Positions 18,746 through 31,605 of a stretch of 64,000 bases of DNA are shown one piece after another. Origin of the DNA: an uncultured Oscillospiraceae bacterium (GTDB taxonomy: Bacteria; Bacillota; Clostridia; Oscillospirales; Oscillospiraceae); assembly GCA_934591635.1 (NCBI GenBank), contig CAKTPI010000001.1, forward strand, positions 176,465 to 240,464, read 5' to 3'. The notes below the pieces were generated by a model, which saw only the letters and a list, made by a program, of their open reading frames with translations, ran no database searches and was not told the origin of the DNA. The first letter of the stretch is position 1. Each line of letters begins with the position of its first letter. The translations under genes and the position numbers were made by a program.

Positions 18746-18832
18746 AACTATCACAAATGTGGTTTGCTGCCTTCGTGGCAGGCCGTATCATATTCGCTGT
18801 CCGCGAATGGGGCGGAGGGAGGTTTGGTTACG

Positions 18833-19060
18833 ATGAGAACTTTTCTGATTATTCTGGAGGCTCTGGCGAGCTTGGCACTGACGGTTGTTGTGCTGCTGCA
18901 GTCCGGTAAGGAGGCTGGTCTGTCTGGCGCTTTGTCCGGTTCCTCTGACTCCTATCTCAGCAAGAACAAGAAGGGCGGCCTGGATCAGATTCTGGCTACT
19001 TCCACCAAGTGGATCGCTATTGTCTGGGTTGTGCTTACCCTGGTTCTGAGTTTGGTTTGA
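18833..19060 (+). CDS. secG: Preprotein translocase subunit SecG
   Basis: Small inner-membrane partner of SecYE that assists protein export. It has 75 residues and two helices (about 3-21 and 53-74) linked by LLQSGKEAGLSGALSGSS and the SKNKKGGLDQ loop, the family hallmark. The start at 18833 is chosen over a longer in-frame ORF because GGAGGGAGG lies in between and SecG proteins begin at this point. Confidence 0.93.
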   Translation: MRTFLIILEALASLALTVVVLLQSGKEAGLSGALSGSSDSYLSKNKKGGLDQILATSTKWIAIVWVVLTLVLSLV

Positions 19061-19080
19061 TTCAGATAAATTGAACATAC

Positions 19081-19116
19081 GGCCGCAGGATTTCATCCTG
19101 CGGTCTTTGTTATTTT
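19081..19116 (+). terminator. Terminator after secG
   Basis: CCGCAGGAT (19083-19091) pairs perfectly with ATCCTGCGG (19095-19103) around TTC and is followed by TCTTTGTTATTTT. Confidence 0.8.
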
Positions 19117-19121
19117 GACCG

Positions 19122-19150
19122 GTGACAATTCGGCAGACCGGTGGTATAAT
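19122..19150 (+). promoter_or_regulatory. Promoter of pepD-like gene
   Basis: GTGACA (19122-19127), 17-base spacer, TATAAT (19145-19150), 55 bases before the start codon. Confidence 0.55.
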
Positions 19151-19205
19151 GAGGCGGTAAGGTAAGTGGATTTATGAAGTACACCGTTTGAAAGGAGTAC
19201 AACCG

Positions 19206-20648
19206 ATGGATGAAAGAAAACTGGCCGGCTTAGAGCCGCAGCTTGTATTTGACTATTTTGAACAGATTTGTGCCATTCCCCATGGCTCCCGCAATACGAA
19301 GGCCATCAGCGATTTTCTGGTTGCCTTTGCCAAAGAGCAGGGTATTCGCTATATTCAGGATGAGAGCAACAATGTGATTCTGTTTGCGGACGGAACCTGC
19401 GGGATGGAGGCGCACGAGCCTGTTATTTTGCAGGGGCATATGGACATGGTGTGCGAAAAGGACGCCGGATGCTCGATTGATATGGAGACCCAGGGCCTTG
19501 ACCTGTGCCACGATGAGGAGTCCGTTTTTGCCAAGGGGACGACACTGGGCGGCGATGACGGCATTGCCGTTGCCTATGCCATGGCTCTGATTGCGGATAA
19601 GAGCATTCCCCATCCGCCGCTAGAAGTAATTATCACTGTGGATGAGGAAATCGGTATGCTGGGGGCGAATGCCATTGACGTCTCCATGCTCAAGGGCCGC
19701 AAGATGATTAATTTGGATTCCGAGGACGAGGGGGTGTTTACCGTCTCCTGTGCCGGCGGTGCCAGAGCAACGATTTCTCTGACGGTAAATCGCAAGATGG
19801 TGTATGGCCCCTGCATCCGCCTGTGTGTCGATGGGCTGCGGGGCGGTCATTCCGGCGCAGAGATTCATAAAAACCGTGCCAACGCCAACAAGGTGATGGG
19901 TGAGTTTATGAGCCGGATTCTCAAGCTGATGCCGCTGTGCCTGACCTCCTACGCAGGCGGCAGCAAGGACAATGCCATTCCCTTCAGCTGCCAGGCAAAT
20001 GTTGTTGCCATGGGGATTGGACTGGAGCGAATCAACGATATTGCATCCCAGCTCCAGGCAGAAATCCGGGAGCAGTATGATGAGCCGGAAGCGACCGTGC
20101 AGGCCTTTGATGTGGATGCGCTGGGAGGAAACAGCTTGACCACTGAGGATACTGCCCGGGTGGTGGCTTTGCTGTGTGCCGCACCCAATGGTGTGCAGAG
20201 CTACAGTGCCGATATTCCCGGCCTGGTGCAAACCAGCCTGAATTTGGGCATTGCAAAGCTGGGGGAGCTGTTCTCTGTCACGTTTTCTGTGCGCAGCAGC
20301 GTTAATCGGGAGAAAGAGGAGCTGCTGGAGCAGCTGAGAAAGCTGTGTGCATTCTATGACGGCAGCTATTCCCAGATGGGCGAATACCCGGCCTGGGAGT
20401 ATCGTAAGGATTCCGTCCTGCGGGATACAATGGTGAAAATTTATACGGAAATGTTTGGCAAGGCCCCTCAGGTGCTGGCCATTCATGCCGGTCTGGAGTG
20501 CGGCTTGCTCAGTGATAAGCTGCCCGGTCTGGATGCCGTGTCCATCGGACCGCAAATGCATGATATTCATACCAGCCGTGAAAAGCTGGAAATTGCTTCT
20601 ACTGCCCGCGTGTGGAATTTCCTCTGTCAGGTTCTGAAGGCTTTGTAA
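19206..20648 (+). CDS. pepD: Aminoacyl-histidine dipeptidase (PepD-like, M20 family)
   Basis: Zinc aminopeptidase splitting Xaa-His and other dipeptides in the cytoplasm. Metal and catalytic residues are visible: H78-M-D80 in QGHMDMVCEKD, GGDDGIAVAYAMA (Asp 117/118), E147-E148 in DEEIGMLGA, and a late His near HDIHTSREK. Length of 480 residues fits PepD. The start at 19206 follows GAAAGGAGTACAACCG. A terminator follows. Confidence 0.93.
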   Translation: MDERKLAGLEPQLVFDYFEQICAIPHGSRNTKAISDFLVAFAKEQGIRYIQDESNNVILFADGTCGMEAHEPVILQGHMDMVCEKDAGCSIDMETQGLDLCHDEESVFAKGTTLGGDDGIAVAYAMALIADKSIPHPPLEVIITVDEEIGMLGANAIDVSMLKGRKMINLDSEDEGVFTVSCAGGARATISLTVNRKMVYGPCIRLCVDGLRGGHSGAEIHKNRANANKVMGEFMSRILKLMPLCLTSYAGGSKDNAIPFSCQANVVAMGIGLERINDIASQLQAEIREQYDEPEATVQAFDVDALGGNSLTTEDTARVVALLCAAPNGVQSYSADIPGLVQTSLNLGIAKLGELFSVTFSVRSSVNREKEELLEQLRKLCAFYDGSYSQMGEYPAWEYRKDSVLRDTMVKIYTEMFGKAPQVLAIHAGLECGLLSDKLPGLDAVSIGPQMHDIHTSREKLEIASTARVWNFLCQVLKAL

Positions 20649-20662
20649 TTTCTGCAATGCCA

Positions 20663-20699
20663 AACGAAGGCTGCCTGCAATAGACAGCCTTCGTTTTTT
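20663..20699 (+). terminator. Terminator after pepD
   Basis: AACGAAGGCTG pairs with CAGCCTTCGTT and is followed by TTTTG. Confidence 0.85.
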
Positions 20700-20790
20700 G
20701 CCCGGAAGTTCTCTAATTTCCCGGGGGCTTCCCCTTGTAAAATTCCGGGAAAGTGGTATGATAGTCCTATCAAAAAGAGGAGGAACCAAC

Positions 20791-22020
20791 ATGAACGCAG
20801 AAAGCATTATGAAGATTTTTGCCGATACTGCCTACATCCGCATGGGCGGACGTCCGGCGGAAAAGCGGGCTGCCGAGTATCTCCAGAAGAAGGTGGCTGA
20901 ATTCGGCCTGGAAGCGGTGCAGGAGCCCTTTGATGTACCCATGGGCGATATCGAGGAGGCATCCTTTGCTGTTGACGGCGTGCAGGTTCCCTGCAAGGGC
21001 TATATGTGTGCCGGAAATGCCGAGCTGGAGGCGCCGCTTTATTATCTTCGGTCAAACGATGCCTGGTCATTGCGCCAGTGCAAGGGTAAAATTGTCATGA
21101 TTGACGGCTATCTGGGCTATTGGATGTACCAGGATTTGCTGGAAAATGGCGCATTGGGGTTTGTTACCTATGATGGAAATGCCAACTACGCGGATCGGGA
21201 CATCGATGCCCGAGAGCTCCGGAGCTACGTCAGCAACGGCAAGGTGATTCCCGGCGTGAATATCAATGCCAAGGACGCCATCGCCCTGATTAATAAGGGC
21301 GTGAATACGGCAAAGATTACCTTGAAGCAAAAGGAGTATACAGGCAGTTCCCAGAATGTAGTGCTGGATATGCCCGGAGAGACGGATGAGTATATTGTTT
21401 TTACGGCCCACTATGATTCTACTGCCCTTTCACAGGGAGCCTATGATAATATGTCCGGTTCGGTAGGCCTGCTGGGGCTGGCAGAGCATTTTGCCAAGCA
21501 TCCCCACCGTTTCGGCCTGCGATTTGTCTGGTGTGGCTGTGAGGAGCGGGGCTTGTTGGGTTCAAAGGCCTACTGTGCAGCCCATGAAGCTCAGTTGGAT
21601 CAGATCGTGCTGAATATCAATCTGGATATGATTGGCTGCATTATGGGCAAATTCATTGCCTGCGCTACAGCAGAGGATCGGCTGATGCATTATATTGAGT
21701 ACCTTGCCATGGAGCGCGGCTTCGGCCTCAAGGCCTCTCAGGACGTCTACTCCAGCGATTCCACGCCCTTTGCTGATCGGGGGATTCCCGCAGTTTCGTT
21801 TGCCCGCATTGCGCCTAATAATACCGCTACTATCCACAACAGCTACGATACCATGGCGCTGATGAAGGGGGAACAGATGGCAGAGGACATCGACTTCCTG
21901 ATTGCCTTTACAGACCGCATGGCCAATGCCCAGATTTGCCCGGTAAAGCGGGAGATGCCTGAGAATATGAAGCAAAAGCTGGACGAATACCTCTGCCGTA
22001 AACGCCCGGAGAAGAAGTAA
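20791..22020 (+). CDS. M28-family zinc metallopeptidase
   Basis: Aminopeptidase of the Zn-dependent M28 clan, 409 residues. Ligands fit the family: H207-Y-D in FTAHYDSTALSQG, D219 in GAYDNMSGS, the E251-E252 pair in WCGCEERGLLGSKAY, and a C-terminal His in ATIHNSYDTM. Residues about 75-200 form a PA-like insert. No signal peptide is seen at the chosen start (AGAGGAGGAACCAAC before the ATG), so it is probably cytoplasmic, although many M28 enzymes are secreted. Substrate is unknown. Confidence 0.88.
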   Translation: MNAESIMKIFADTAYIRMGGRPAEKRAAEYLQKKVAEFGLEAVQEPFDVPMGDIEEASFAVDGVQVPCKGYMCAGNAELEAPLYYLRSNDAWSLRQCKGKIVMIDGYLGYWMYQDLLENGALGFVTYDGNANYADRDIDARELRSYVSNGKVIPGVNINAKDAIALINKGVNTAKITLKQKEYTGSSQNVVLDMPGETDEYIVFTAHYDSTALSQGAYDNMSGSVGLLGLAEHFAKHPHRFGLRFVWCGCEERGLLGSKAYCAAHEAQLDQIVLNINLDMIGCIMGKFIACATAEDRLMHYIEYLAMERGFGLKASQDVYSSDSTPFADRGIPAVSFARIAPNNTATIHNSYDTMALMKGEQMAEDIDFLIAFTDRMANAQICPVKREMPENMKQKLDEYLCRKRPEKK

Positions 22021-22043
22021 AGATAAAAAACCAGATTCATAAT

Positions 22044-22079
22044 TTTCCGGGGCAGCGCCCGTGCACTGCCCCGGAAAGC
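22044..22079 (+). other. Hairpin in the leader of the purine permease gene
   Basis: TTCCGGGGCAG pairs with CTGCCCCGGAA around CGCCCGTGCA. No T-run follows and no purine-riboswitch core was recognised. It may end the peptidase transcript or protect the permease mRNA. Confidence 0.5.
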
Positions 22080-22117
22080 CATGATAAAAATCAAAGAAAG
22101 AAGAGAGACAAGAAACA

Positions 22118-23557
22118 ATGTTAGAAAAGCTATTCCATCTGTCCGACAACAAAACCAGCGTGAAGACGGAGTTGATTGCCGGCCTCACCACCTTCATGAC
22201 CATGGCATACATCATTGCCCTGAACCCCAACCTGCTCACTGGCTTCGGTGCCCAGGGACAGGATCTGTGGAACGGTGTATTCCTGGCAACCTGCCTGGCT
22301 TCCGCAGTGGGTATGTTTGCAATGGCGTTCCTGGCCAATAAGCCCTTTGCGCTGGCCCCCGGTATGGGCCTCAACAGCTTCTTTGCTGTGGTTGTGGGCA
22401 ATATTGTTGCCCTGACGGGAATGTCCTATCTGGCCTCCTTCCAGGCCGCCCTGGTCATCATTTTGATTGAGGGTATTATTTTCCTGGTGCTGTCCGTCCT
22501 CAATGTGCGTGAGAAGATTGTGGAGGCAATTCCTCTGGGTGTCCGCCTGGGTATTTCCCCTGCAATTGGCCTGATGCTGCTGAACATCGGACTGGGTTCC
22601 AATGTGGGAATTTACGCCGAGGGCAACGGCTTCACCACGCCGTTCTATGTGATGCGTGACTTCTTTGGAGCGCTGACCCCCAGTGTCCTGCGCTCCAACA
22701 TGGGTGAGACCGGCTATACCACCATGGTCCTGACGGTTGTGACCATGTTTGCCGGCCTTTTTATCATCATTGCCATGGCAAAGAAGGGCGTGAAGGGCTC
22801 TGTTCTGTATGGCATGCTGATTGCCTCTGTCATTTATTGGGCAGGCGAGGCCGTCTTCCTGCACATCGATCCCTTTGCCTCCCTTAAGACCGCTTCTTTC
22901 CTGCCTCCCTTTGCCGACATGGCAAAGACCACCCTGTTCCACTTCAATTTTGCAGGTTTCCTGGAGATCGGCTGGTTTACCGCCGTTACCCTGATCATTA
23001 CCTTCTGCATCATTGATATGTTTGATACCATTGGCACTTTGGTTGGGACCGCCTCCCGGGCCGGTATGGTGGACAAGGACGGCAATATGCCCAACATGAA
23101 GGAGGCCCTGCTGTCCGATGCCATTGGCACTGTGGCCGGTGCCTGCACCGGTACTTCCACCGTTACCACCTTTGTGGAGTCTGCTTCCGGTGTAGAGGCT
23201 GGCGGCCGTACGGGCCTGACAGCGCTTACCACTGGCATCCTGTTCCTTGTCTGCATTTTCCTGGCTCCCGTTGCGGCGGTGATTCCTGCGGCAGCGACCT
23301 CTTCCGCCCTGATTTATGTGGGCGTTCTGATGCTGATGGGGTTGAAGAACGTTAATTTCGAGGATTTGGATCAGATGGTGCCTGTGGCGCTGATGCTCAT
23401 CGGCATGCCCATTTCCGGCTCCATTGGCCATGCCATCGGCATTGGCTTGATTTCCTATACCGTCATCAAGGTCTTCGGCGGCAAGGCCAAGGAAGTCTCT
23501 ATCTTGACCTATGCCATCAGCCTGCTGTTCCTGGTGAAGTTCTTCCTGGCGTTCTAA
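22118..23557 (+). CDS. NCS2-family purine (guanine/hypoxanthine) permease
   Basis: Membrane transporter of 479 residues with 12-14 helices, of the AzgA/PbuG branch of NCS2. Landmarks: ELIAGLTTFMTMAYIIALNP, ANKPFALAPGMGLNSFFA, DMFDTIGTLVGTASRAGM and GTSTVTTFVESASGVEAGGRTGL. The substrate is probably hypoxanthine, guanine or adenine by proton symport. AAGAGAGACAAGAAACA precedes the ATG. Confidence 0.94.
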   Translation: MLEKLFHLSDNKTSVKTELIAGLTTFMTMAYIIALNPNLLTGFGAQGQDLWNGVFLATCLASAVGMFAMAFLANKPFALAPGMGLNSFFAVVVGNIVALTGMSYLASFQAALVIILIEGIIFLVLSVLNVREKIVEAIPLGVRLGISPAIGLMLLNIGLGSNVGIYAEGNGFTTPFYVMRDFFGALTPSVLRSNMGETGYTTMVLTVVTMFAGLFIIIAMAKKGVKGSVLYGMLIASVIYWAGEAVFLHIDPFASLKTASFLPPFADMAKTTLFHFNFAGFLEIGWFTAVTLIITFCIIDMFDTIGTLVGTASRAGMVDKDGNMPNMKEALLSDAIGTVAGACTGTSTVTTFVESASGVEAGGRTGLTALTTGILFLVCIFLAPVAAVIPAAATSSALIYVGVLMLMGLKNVNFEDLDQMVPVALMLIGMPISGSIGHAIGIGLISYTVIKVFGGKAKEVSILTYAISLLFLVKFFLAF

Positions 23558-23564
23558 AGCTTAC

Positions 23565-24038
23565 TTAGAGCCGCTTTTCACAGGCAAAGAAATCAAGACC
23601 AAACATGTTGCACCGGTTCAAGAATGTGAAGCCGCATTTGCGGTAGAGCTTCTGGGCCGGTGCATTTTCTACCGATACCAGCAAATGAACAGCCGGGACA
23701 TGTGCTTGTTTCAGCTGTGCAAGAAGCGCACAGATCATCTGGTATGCAATGCCCCTCCCTTGCTGCCCCGGCGCAACCGCAACCCGGGCAATCTCCTTTG
23801 CCTGGCGGCAGTTCCAGAAGGGAAGTCCATCCAGTTCATTTTCAGGCACAAGAGAGATGGCGCCCACAATAATGCCAGCGTCCTCCATCACGTACAGTCC
23901 GCCATGCTGAAAATCCTCATTGATTTGAATCCAGCCGGGGTAATTCTCGCCCCAGGTGCACATAGGGCTCCCGACGAGGCTGCGGTAGAGCTGGTATACC
24001 GCGCCTAAATCCTGTTGTTCCGCTTTTCGAAAAATCAT
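23565..24038 (-). CDS. GNAT-family N-acetyltransferase
   Basis: 157-residue acetyl-CoA-dependent acyltransferase of unknown substrate. The acetyl-CoA loop is seen as VAVAPGQQGRGIAYQMICALL, followed by LLVSVENAPAQKLYRKCGF. The start at 24038 has GGAGGAAAT directly upstream. It converges with the permease gene, 7 bases apart. Confidence 0.87.
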   Translation of the reverse strand: MIFRKAEQQDLGAVYQLYRSLVGSPMCTWGENYPGWIQINEDFQHGGLYVMEDAGIIVGAISLVPENELDGLPFWNCRQAKEIARVAVAPGQQGRGIAYQMICALLAQLKQAHVPAVHLLVSVENAPAQKLYRKCGFTFLNRCNMFGLDFFACEKRL

Positions 24039-24050
24039 ATTTCCTCCATA

Positions 24051-24088
24051 AAAAGAAGCCTGGCAAGAATTTCCTGCCAGGCTTTGCA
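24051..24088 (-). terminator. Terminator after asnS
   Basis: AAGCCTGGCA and TGCCAGGCTT form a perfect 10-base stem; on the minus strand it is followed by CTTTTTATGG. Confidence 0.8.
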
Positions 24089-24101
24089 AATATCAGATAG
24101 T

Positions 24102-25493
24102 TTACAGTTCGCAGTTGCCAACAGTGCGGGGGAAGGGAATGGCATCCCGGATGTTGCTCACGCCGGTCAGATACATGACGCAGCGCTCAAAGCCCAGGCC
24201 AAAACCGGCGTGGCGGGCGGAGCCATACTTCCGCAGGTCCAGGTAAAAGTTGTAATCCTCTTCCCGCATACCAAGCTCTTCAATCCGGGCCTTCAGCAAG
24301 TCGTAGTTGTCCTCACGCTGGCTGCCGCCGATGATCTCACCGATGCCGGGCACCAGGCAGTCCATGGCTGCCACGGTCTTGCCATCGGGGTTCAGCTTCA
24401 TATAGAAGGCCTTGATCTCCTTGGGATAATCGGTAACAAACACCGGGCGTTTGAAGATTTCCTCGGTCAGGAAGCGCTCGTGCTCAGTCTGCAAATCACT
24501 GCCCCAGTGCACGGGATAGTCAAAGCGGTCGTTGTGCTCCTCCAGAATCTTCACTGCATCGGTATAGGTGATGCGCCCAAAGTCACTGTTCAGCACGTGG
24601 TTCAGCCGATCCAGCAGGCCGGTGTCCACCCGCTCATTGAAGAATGCCATCTCTTCGGGGGTGTGCTCCAGCACATAGGAAATGATGTATTTGATCATAT
24701 CCTCGGCCAGCCGCATGTCATCGTCCAGGTCGGCAAAGGCAATTTCAGGCTCGATCATCCAGAACTCGGCGGCGTGCCGGGTGGTGTTGGAGTTCTCGGC
24801 GCGGAAGGTGGGGCCGAAGGTATAGATGTTCTTAAAAGCCATAGCGAAGGTCTCGCCGTTGAGCTGGCCGGAAACGGTCAGATTGGTGGGCTTGCCGAAG
24901 AAATCCTTGCTGAAATCAACCTTGCCGTCTTCGGTTTTGGGCACGTTGTTGAGATCCAGGGTTGTCACCTGGAACATTTCACCGGCGCCCTCGCAGTCAG
25001 AGCCGGTAATCAGGGGCGTGTGGACATACACAAAGTCCCGCTCCTGGAAGAATTTGTGGATGGCATAGGCTGCCTGGCTGCGCACGCGGAACACAGCCTG
25101 GAAAAGGTTCGTACGGGGGCGCAGGTGGGGCATGGTGCGCAGAAATTCCACGCTGTGGCGCTTCTTCTGCATGGGGTAGTCGCCGGTGGAATCGCCCTCA
25201 ATGGCGATGGAGGCAGCCTGAATCTCAAAGGGCTGCTGTGCATCGGGGGTGAGCAGGAGCTTGCCCTTGATGATCAGGGCAGCGCCGATATTGACCTTGG
25301 AGATTTCCTGGAAATTCTCCATTGCATCGGTGTAAACCACCTGTACGGGGGTGAAATAAGTACCGTCATTCAACGAAATAAAGCCGAACTGCTTGCTCTT
25401 GCGGTTCGCCCGCACCCAGCCGCCAACCGTAATTTCTTTGCCGGCATAGGCGTCGGTGTTCTTGAACAGCTCTCTGACAGAAACCAAATCCAT
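24102..25493 (-). CDS. asnS: Asparaginyl-tRNA synthetase
   Basis: Class II synthetase that charges tRNA-Asn. The N-terminal OB fold ([23 protein letters not shown]), motif 2 ([20 protein letters not shown]) and motif 3 ([15 protein letters not shown]) with the AsnRS ending [10 protein letters not shown] are present. Length of 463 residues is normal. A promoter lies just upstream; no T-box was seen. Confidence 0.97.
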   Translation of the reverse strand: MDLVSVRELFKNTDAYAGKEITVGGWVRANRKSKQFGFISLNDGTYFTPVQVVYTDAMENFQEISKVNIGAALIIKGKLLLTPDAQQPFEIQAASIAIEGDSTGDYPMQKKRHSVEFLRTMPHLRPRTNLFQAVFRVRSQAAYAIHKFFQERDFVYVHTPLITGSDCEGAGEMFQVTTLDLNNVPKTEDGKVDFSKDFFGKPTNLTVSGQLNGETFAMAFKNIYTFGPTFRAENSNTTRHAAEFWMIEPEIAFADLDDDMRLAEDMIKYIISYVLEHTPEEMAFFNERVDTGLLDRLNHVLNSDFGRITYTDAVKILEEHNDRFDYPVHWGSDLQTEHERFLTEEIFKRPVFVTDYPKEIKAFYMKLNPDGKTVAAMDCLVPGIGEIIGGSQREDNYDLLKARIEELGMREEDYNFYLDLRKYGSARHAGFGLGFERCVMYLTGVSNIRDAIPFPRTVGNCEL

Positions 25494-25529
25494 TTCAAAT
25501 TACCTCTCTCCTGGTAGAAAATATAGTTT

Positions 25530-25558
25530 AGTATACGCCAAATTGTCGGAATTTACAA
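25530..25558 (-). promoter_or_regulatory. Promoter of asnS (minus strand)
   Basis: Reading the minus strand: TTGTAA (25558-25553), 17-base spacer, TATACT (25535-25530), 37 bases before the start codon. Confidence 0.65.
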
Positions 25559-25577
25559 GAGGGAATGCGGCATTTTA

Positions 25578-25605
25578 TTGAAATTATCAAAAAATCATTT
25601 ATAAT
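25578..25605 (+). promoter_or_regulatory. Promoter of the sigma-factor operon
   Basis: TTGAAA (25578-25583), 16-base spacer, TATAAT (25600-25605). The leader holds the inverted repeat TGTAAGGCCCTTACA (25641-25655). Confidence 0.6.
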
Positions 25606-25683
25606 GGTGTAACCAATGAAGATAAAATGCGCCTTGATAGGTGTAAGGCCCTTACATCAAAGAGAATCACATAGGAGGTGGCG

Positions 25684-26244
25684 ATGTTGGAAGATACCCA
25701 AATCGTCAATCTGTTTTTCATTCGCTCCGAGGAGGCCCTGCGGGAGACGGATCGGAAATACGGCCATTTCTGCTTTAAGATTGCCTGGAATATCCTGGAA
25801 AACCAAGAGGATGCCGAGGAAAGCGTCAGCGATACATACCTTGCGGCCTGGAAGAGCATCCCGCCCACCCGTCCCAGTCAGCTCAGTGCCTTTCTGGCAA
25901 AAATCACCCGGCATATTTCTCTTGACCGCTGGCGCAGACGCAGCGCCGAAAAGCGGGGCGGGGGAGAGGCAGATGTGGCCCTGGAGGAATTGGAGGAGTG
26001 CGTTGCAGGCAGCAATACCGTGGAGAGCACCGTGGCTGCAAAGGAGCTGCAAGCAGCGCTCAACCGCTTTTTGGAGACGCAGTCGGAAATGGAACGGGTT
26101 CTGTTCGTTTCCCGCTACTGGTACCTGCGGCCGGTGAAGGAGATTGCGGATAAAACAGGCCTATCCGTCAGCAATGTGAAGACCCAGCTTTGCCGCACCC
26201 GGAAAAAATTGCGATTCTTTTTGGAAAAGGAGGAATTACTGTGA
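25684..26244 (+). CDS. ECF-type RNA polymerase sigma factor
   Basis: 186 residues. Region 2 spans about residues 20-80 (HFCFKIAWNILENQEDAEES, SDTYLAAWKSIP, ISLDRWRRR) and region 4 about 130-183 (EMERVLFVSRYWYLRPVKEIADKTGLSVSNVKTQLCRTRKKL). The start is the ATG with AGGAGGTG five bases upstream; a GTG at 25678 sits within that site. It overlaps the next gene by GTGA, indicating a co-regulated sigma/anti-sigma pair. The target regulon is unknown. Confidence 0.88.
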   Translation: MLEDTQIVNLFFIRSEEALRETDRKYGHFCFKIAWNILENQEDAEESVSDTYLAAWKSIPPTRPSQLSAFLAKITRHISLDRWRRRSAEKRGGGEADVALEELEECVAGSNTVESTVAAKELQAALNRFLETQSEMERVLFVSRYWYLRPVKEIADKTGLSVSNVKTQLCRTRKKLRFFLEKEELL

Positions 26245-27254
26245 AAGCTTATGAGCTGTTGGGCTCCTTCGGAAATATTCAGAACAAGTATATTATGGAG
26301 GCAAAGAATATGGAAAAATATCGGGAGAAGAAATCCAGCCGCAGCCGGGTGAAGTATATGCTGATTGCGGCAATCATTGCGGTTTCCATGATGATTGTGA
26401 CGGCGGTGGCAGCGATGAACTATCTGGGAATGCAGGAAATCACCCAGGGTACCACCTATGAAGTCCCCTCTGAGGCATCACCCTACATCGAAACCCAAAG
26501 CGCCCAGGCGACCACCACGGAAGATTGGAGCTGCACCATGCTGGAAAGCCTGTTTGACAGCGCCAGCTTTACCATCAGTGTCGGCATTTCCGGCGGCGAC
26601 AAATATGTTGTCGTTCCCGAATATTGCAGCGCCGGTGACGATGTAAGCGAAATCGGTCTGCCCAGCGGTCAGACCCTGGGGGACTATGCCGCCCAGCAGG
26701 GCAAGACGCTGCTGTATGTTGGTGCCGGAATCCAAGACCGGGACAAGCTGGGCATCGCAACGACAGCCCAGTTTTACAAGAGTCAATCTGACAGCGAAAT
26801 GACCATTGTGGAAACCGGGCAGAAGAGCACCGACGTGTCCGTGACGGAGGGAACTTGCAGTGTCAGCGCCTGGGTTGACGGGCAAAAGGATGTTACCCGG
26901 GTGGAACTTCCCTTCACCGTAAAGGAGGCTGCCGGAGACGTGCTGGTTTACAAGGCGGAGGGAGCCAACGAGGTAGCAGGCATCCGTACCAATTCCTTCC
27001 GGGTCTACCAGTCCCCGGCGGGCAACTCCATTGTGTTTGACCAGGAACTTCCTGAGATATTTACTGAGGATTTGAAGCGAATGGACATTGATGGGATTAC
27101 CTATGCCGAGGGCGGCTGGCTCGACGACGGCAAGGGCGGCTATGAATGTAGATGGTCCAAAGTGCAGGGCAATTTTGGCGATACCCTGACGCTGCGTTTT
27201 ATCAACTGGGACAATGAGGTTATGGGCTCTGTTATCTTCCATCGCCAGAAGTGA
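26241..27254 (+). CDS. Single-pass membrane protein, putative anti-sigma factor
   Basis: 337 residues starting at GTG 26241 behind GGAGGAATTACT. A short cytoplasmic segment with LLGSFGNIQNKYIMEAKNME (residues 7-25), a type often seen in membrane partners of clostridial ECF sigma factors, leads to one membrane helix (about 38-60). About 275 outside residues follow, rich in beta-forming Thr/Ser/Val, with no named domain. Inference: it binds the upstream sigma factor through the N-terminus and senses the envelope through the outer domain. The role is not demonstrated by motifs. Confidence 0.75.
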   Translation: MKAYELLGSFGNIQNKYIMEAKNMEKYREKKSSRSRVKYMLIAAIIAVSMMIVTAVAAMNYLGMQEITQGTTYEVPSEASPYIETQSAQATTTEDWSCTMLESLFDSASFTISVGISGGDKYVVVPEYCSAGDDVSEIGLPSGQTLGDYAAQQGKTLLYVGAGIQDRDKLGIATTAQFYKSQSDSEMTIVETGQKSTDVSVTEGTCSVSAWVDGQKDVTRVELPFTVKEAAGDVLVYKAEGANEVAGIRTNSFRVYQSPAGNSIVFDQELPEIFTEDLKRMDIDGITYAEGGWLDDGKGGYECRWSKVQGNFGDTLTLRFINWDNEVMGSVIFHRQK

Positions 27255-27300
27255 AGAAAGGGAGGGCTGCCATACGGCAGTCCCCTAAAATCAAATTCTA

Positions 27301-27334
27301 AACGGGAGCCTCCTCATGGAAGCTCCCGTTTTTG
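27301..27334. terminator. Bidirectional terminator between sigma operon and ATP synthase operon
   Basis: AACGGGAGC and GCTCCCGTT pair around an 11-base loop, with TTTT to the right. Left of it are A/T-rich bases that could serve the minus-strand atp operon, which ends at 27341. Confidence 0.75.
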
Positions 27335-27340
27335 CTGTGC

Positions 27341-29211
<1,871 letters not shown>

Positions 29212-29220
29212 TTATTTTTC

Positions 29221-30063
29221 TTAGGAACCAGCCACGATTTCCGTGATCTCCTGGGTAATGGCTGCCTGACGGGCCCGGTTGAATTTCAGGCTCAGGTCAT
29301 CAATCATATCCTCGGCATTCTGAGTGGCATTGTCCATGGCGGTGCGCCGGGCAGCCTGCTCAGAGGCACGGGATTCGCACAAAGCACCGTACAGCAATCC
29401 GCCCAGGTATTCGGGGATGATCGCCTCGAACACTTCTTCATTGCTGGGCTCGTACAGAATGTCTGCATTGTGGTGCTCAGTATGCGTTGGATCACCCTCC
29501 AAAGGAAGCAGCTTCATAACGGCAGGGGACTGGGAGAGCATGGATTCAAAATTGGTATAGGCCACATGAATCTCGCTGTAAGCCCCTTCCCGGAAAGCTT
29601 TGCACAGCTGCTTTGCAATGGAGAAGCAGTCACCAATCGAAACAGAGGCGGCTTCGGCATAATTTTCCGTAAAGACAGCCACGCCATGGCTGCGGAAATA
29701 GTCAACAGCTTTTTTGCCCAGAGGCAATACCTCTGCCTGAGTGCCACGGATCTTCTCATCTACCAGCTTCAGCACATTGCTGTTGTAGCCACCGGCCAAC
29801 CCACGGTCACCGGCGATGACGATATACATCGCTTTGCCCTGGGATGGCTGCTGAAAGTAGACGGAGGAAAAATCCTGCGTGGAGACGGAAATGTCCATAA
29901 TGGTCTGGTGGAGAATCTCAAAATAAGGACGGGAATCCAAAACCTGCGCCTGGGCGCGGCGGAGCTTGGAGGCGGCAACCATTTCCATCGCCTTTGTGAT
30001 CTGCTTGGTGCTCTCCATGCTTCGGATGCGGTTTTTGATCTCCTTGGTGGAAACGCCAGACAT
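29221..30063 (-). CDS. atpG: ATP synthase F1 subunit gamma
   Basis: Central rotor shaft, 280 residues. The N-terminal helix (IKNRIRSMESTKQITKAMEM, VAASKLRRAQ) and the C-terminal helix (RTAMDNATQNAEDMI, LSLKFNRARQAAITQEI) that fill the alpha3beta3 core are conserved. Confidence 0.97.
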   Translation of the reverse strand: MSGVSTKEIKNRIRSMESTKQITKAMEMVAASKLRRAQAQVLDSRPYFEILHQTIMDISVSTQDFSSVYFQQPSQGKAMYIVIAGDRGLAGGYNSNVLKLVDEKIRGTQAEVLPLGKKAVDYFRSHGVAVFTENYAEAASVSIGDCFSIAKQLCKAFREGAYSEIHVAYTNFESMLSQSPAVMKLLPLEGDPTHTEHHNADILYEPSNEEVFEAIIPEYLGGLLYGALCESRASEQAARRTAMDNATQNAEDMIDDLSLKFNRARQAAITQEITEIVAGS

Positions 30064-30075
30064 AGTCAGCCCTCC

Positions 30076-31605
<1,530 letters not shown>

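Noticed and set aside
22021-22117. Purine riboswitch before the NCS2 permease gene
   Set aside because: Only a single G/C hairpin is present. The three-way junction and conserved loop bases of the purine aptamer are missing.
24015-25517. 500-codon plus-strand frame over asnS
   Set aside because: Mirror of the asnS coding sequence, which has all class II motifs on the minus strand. The plus-strand translation has no family features.
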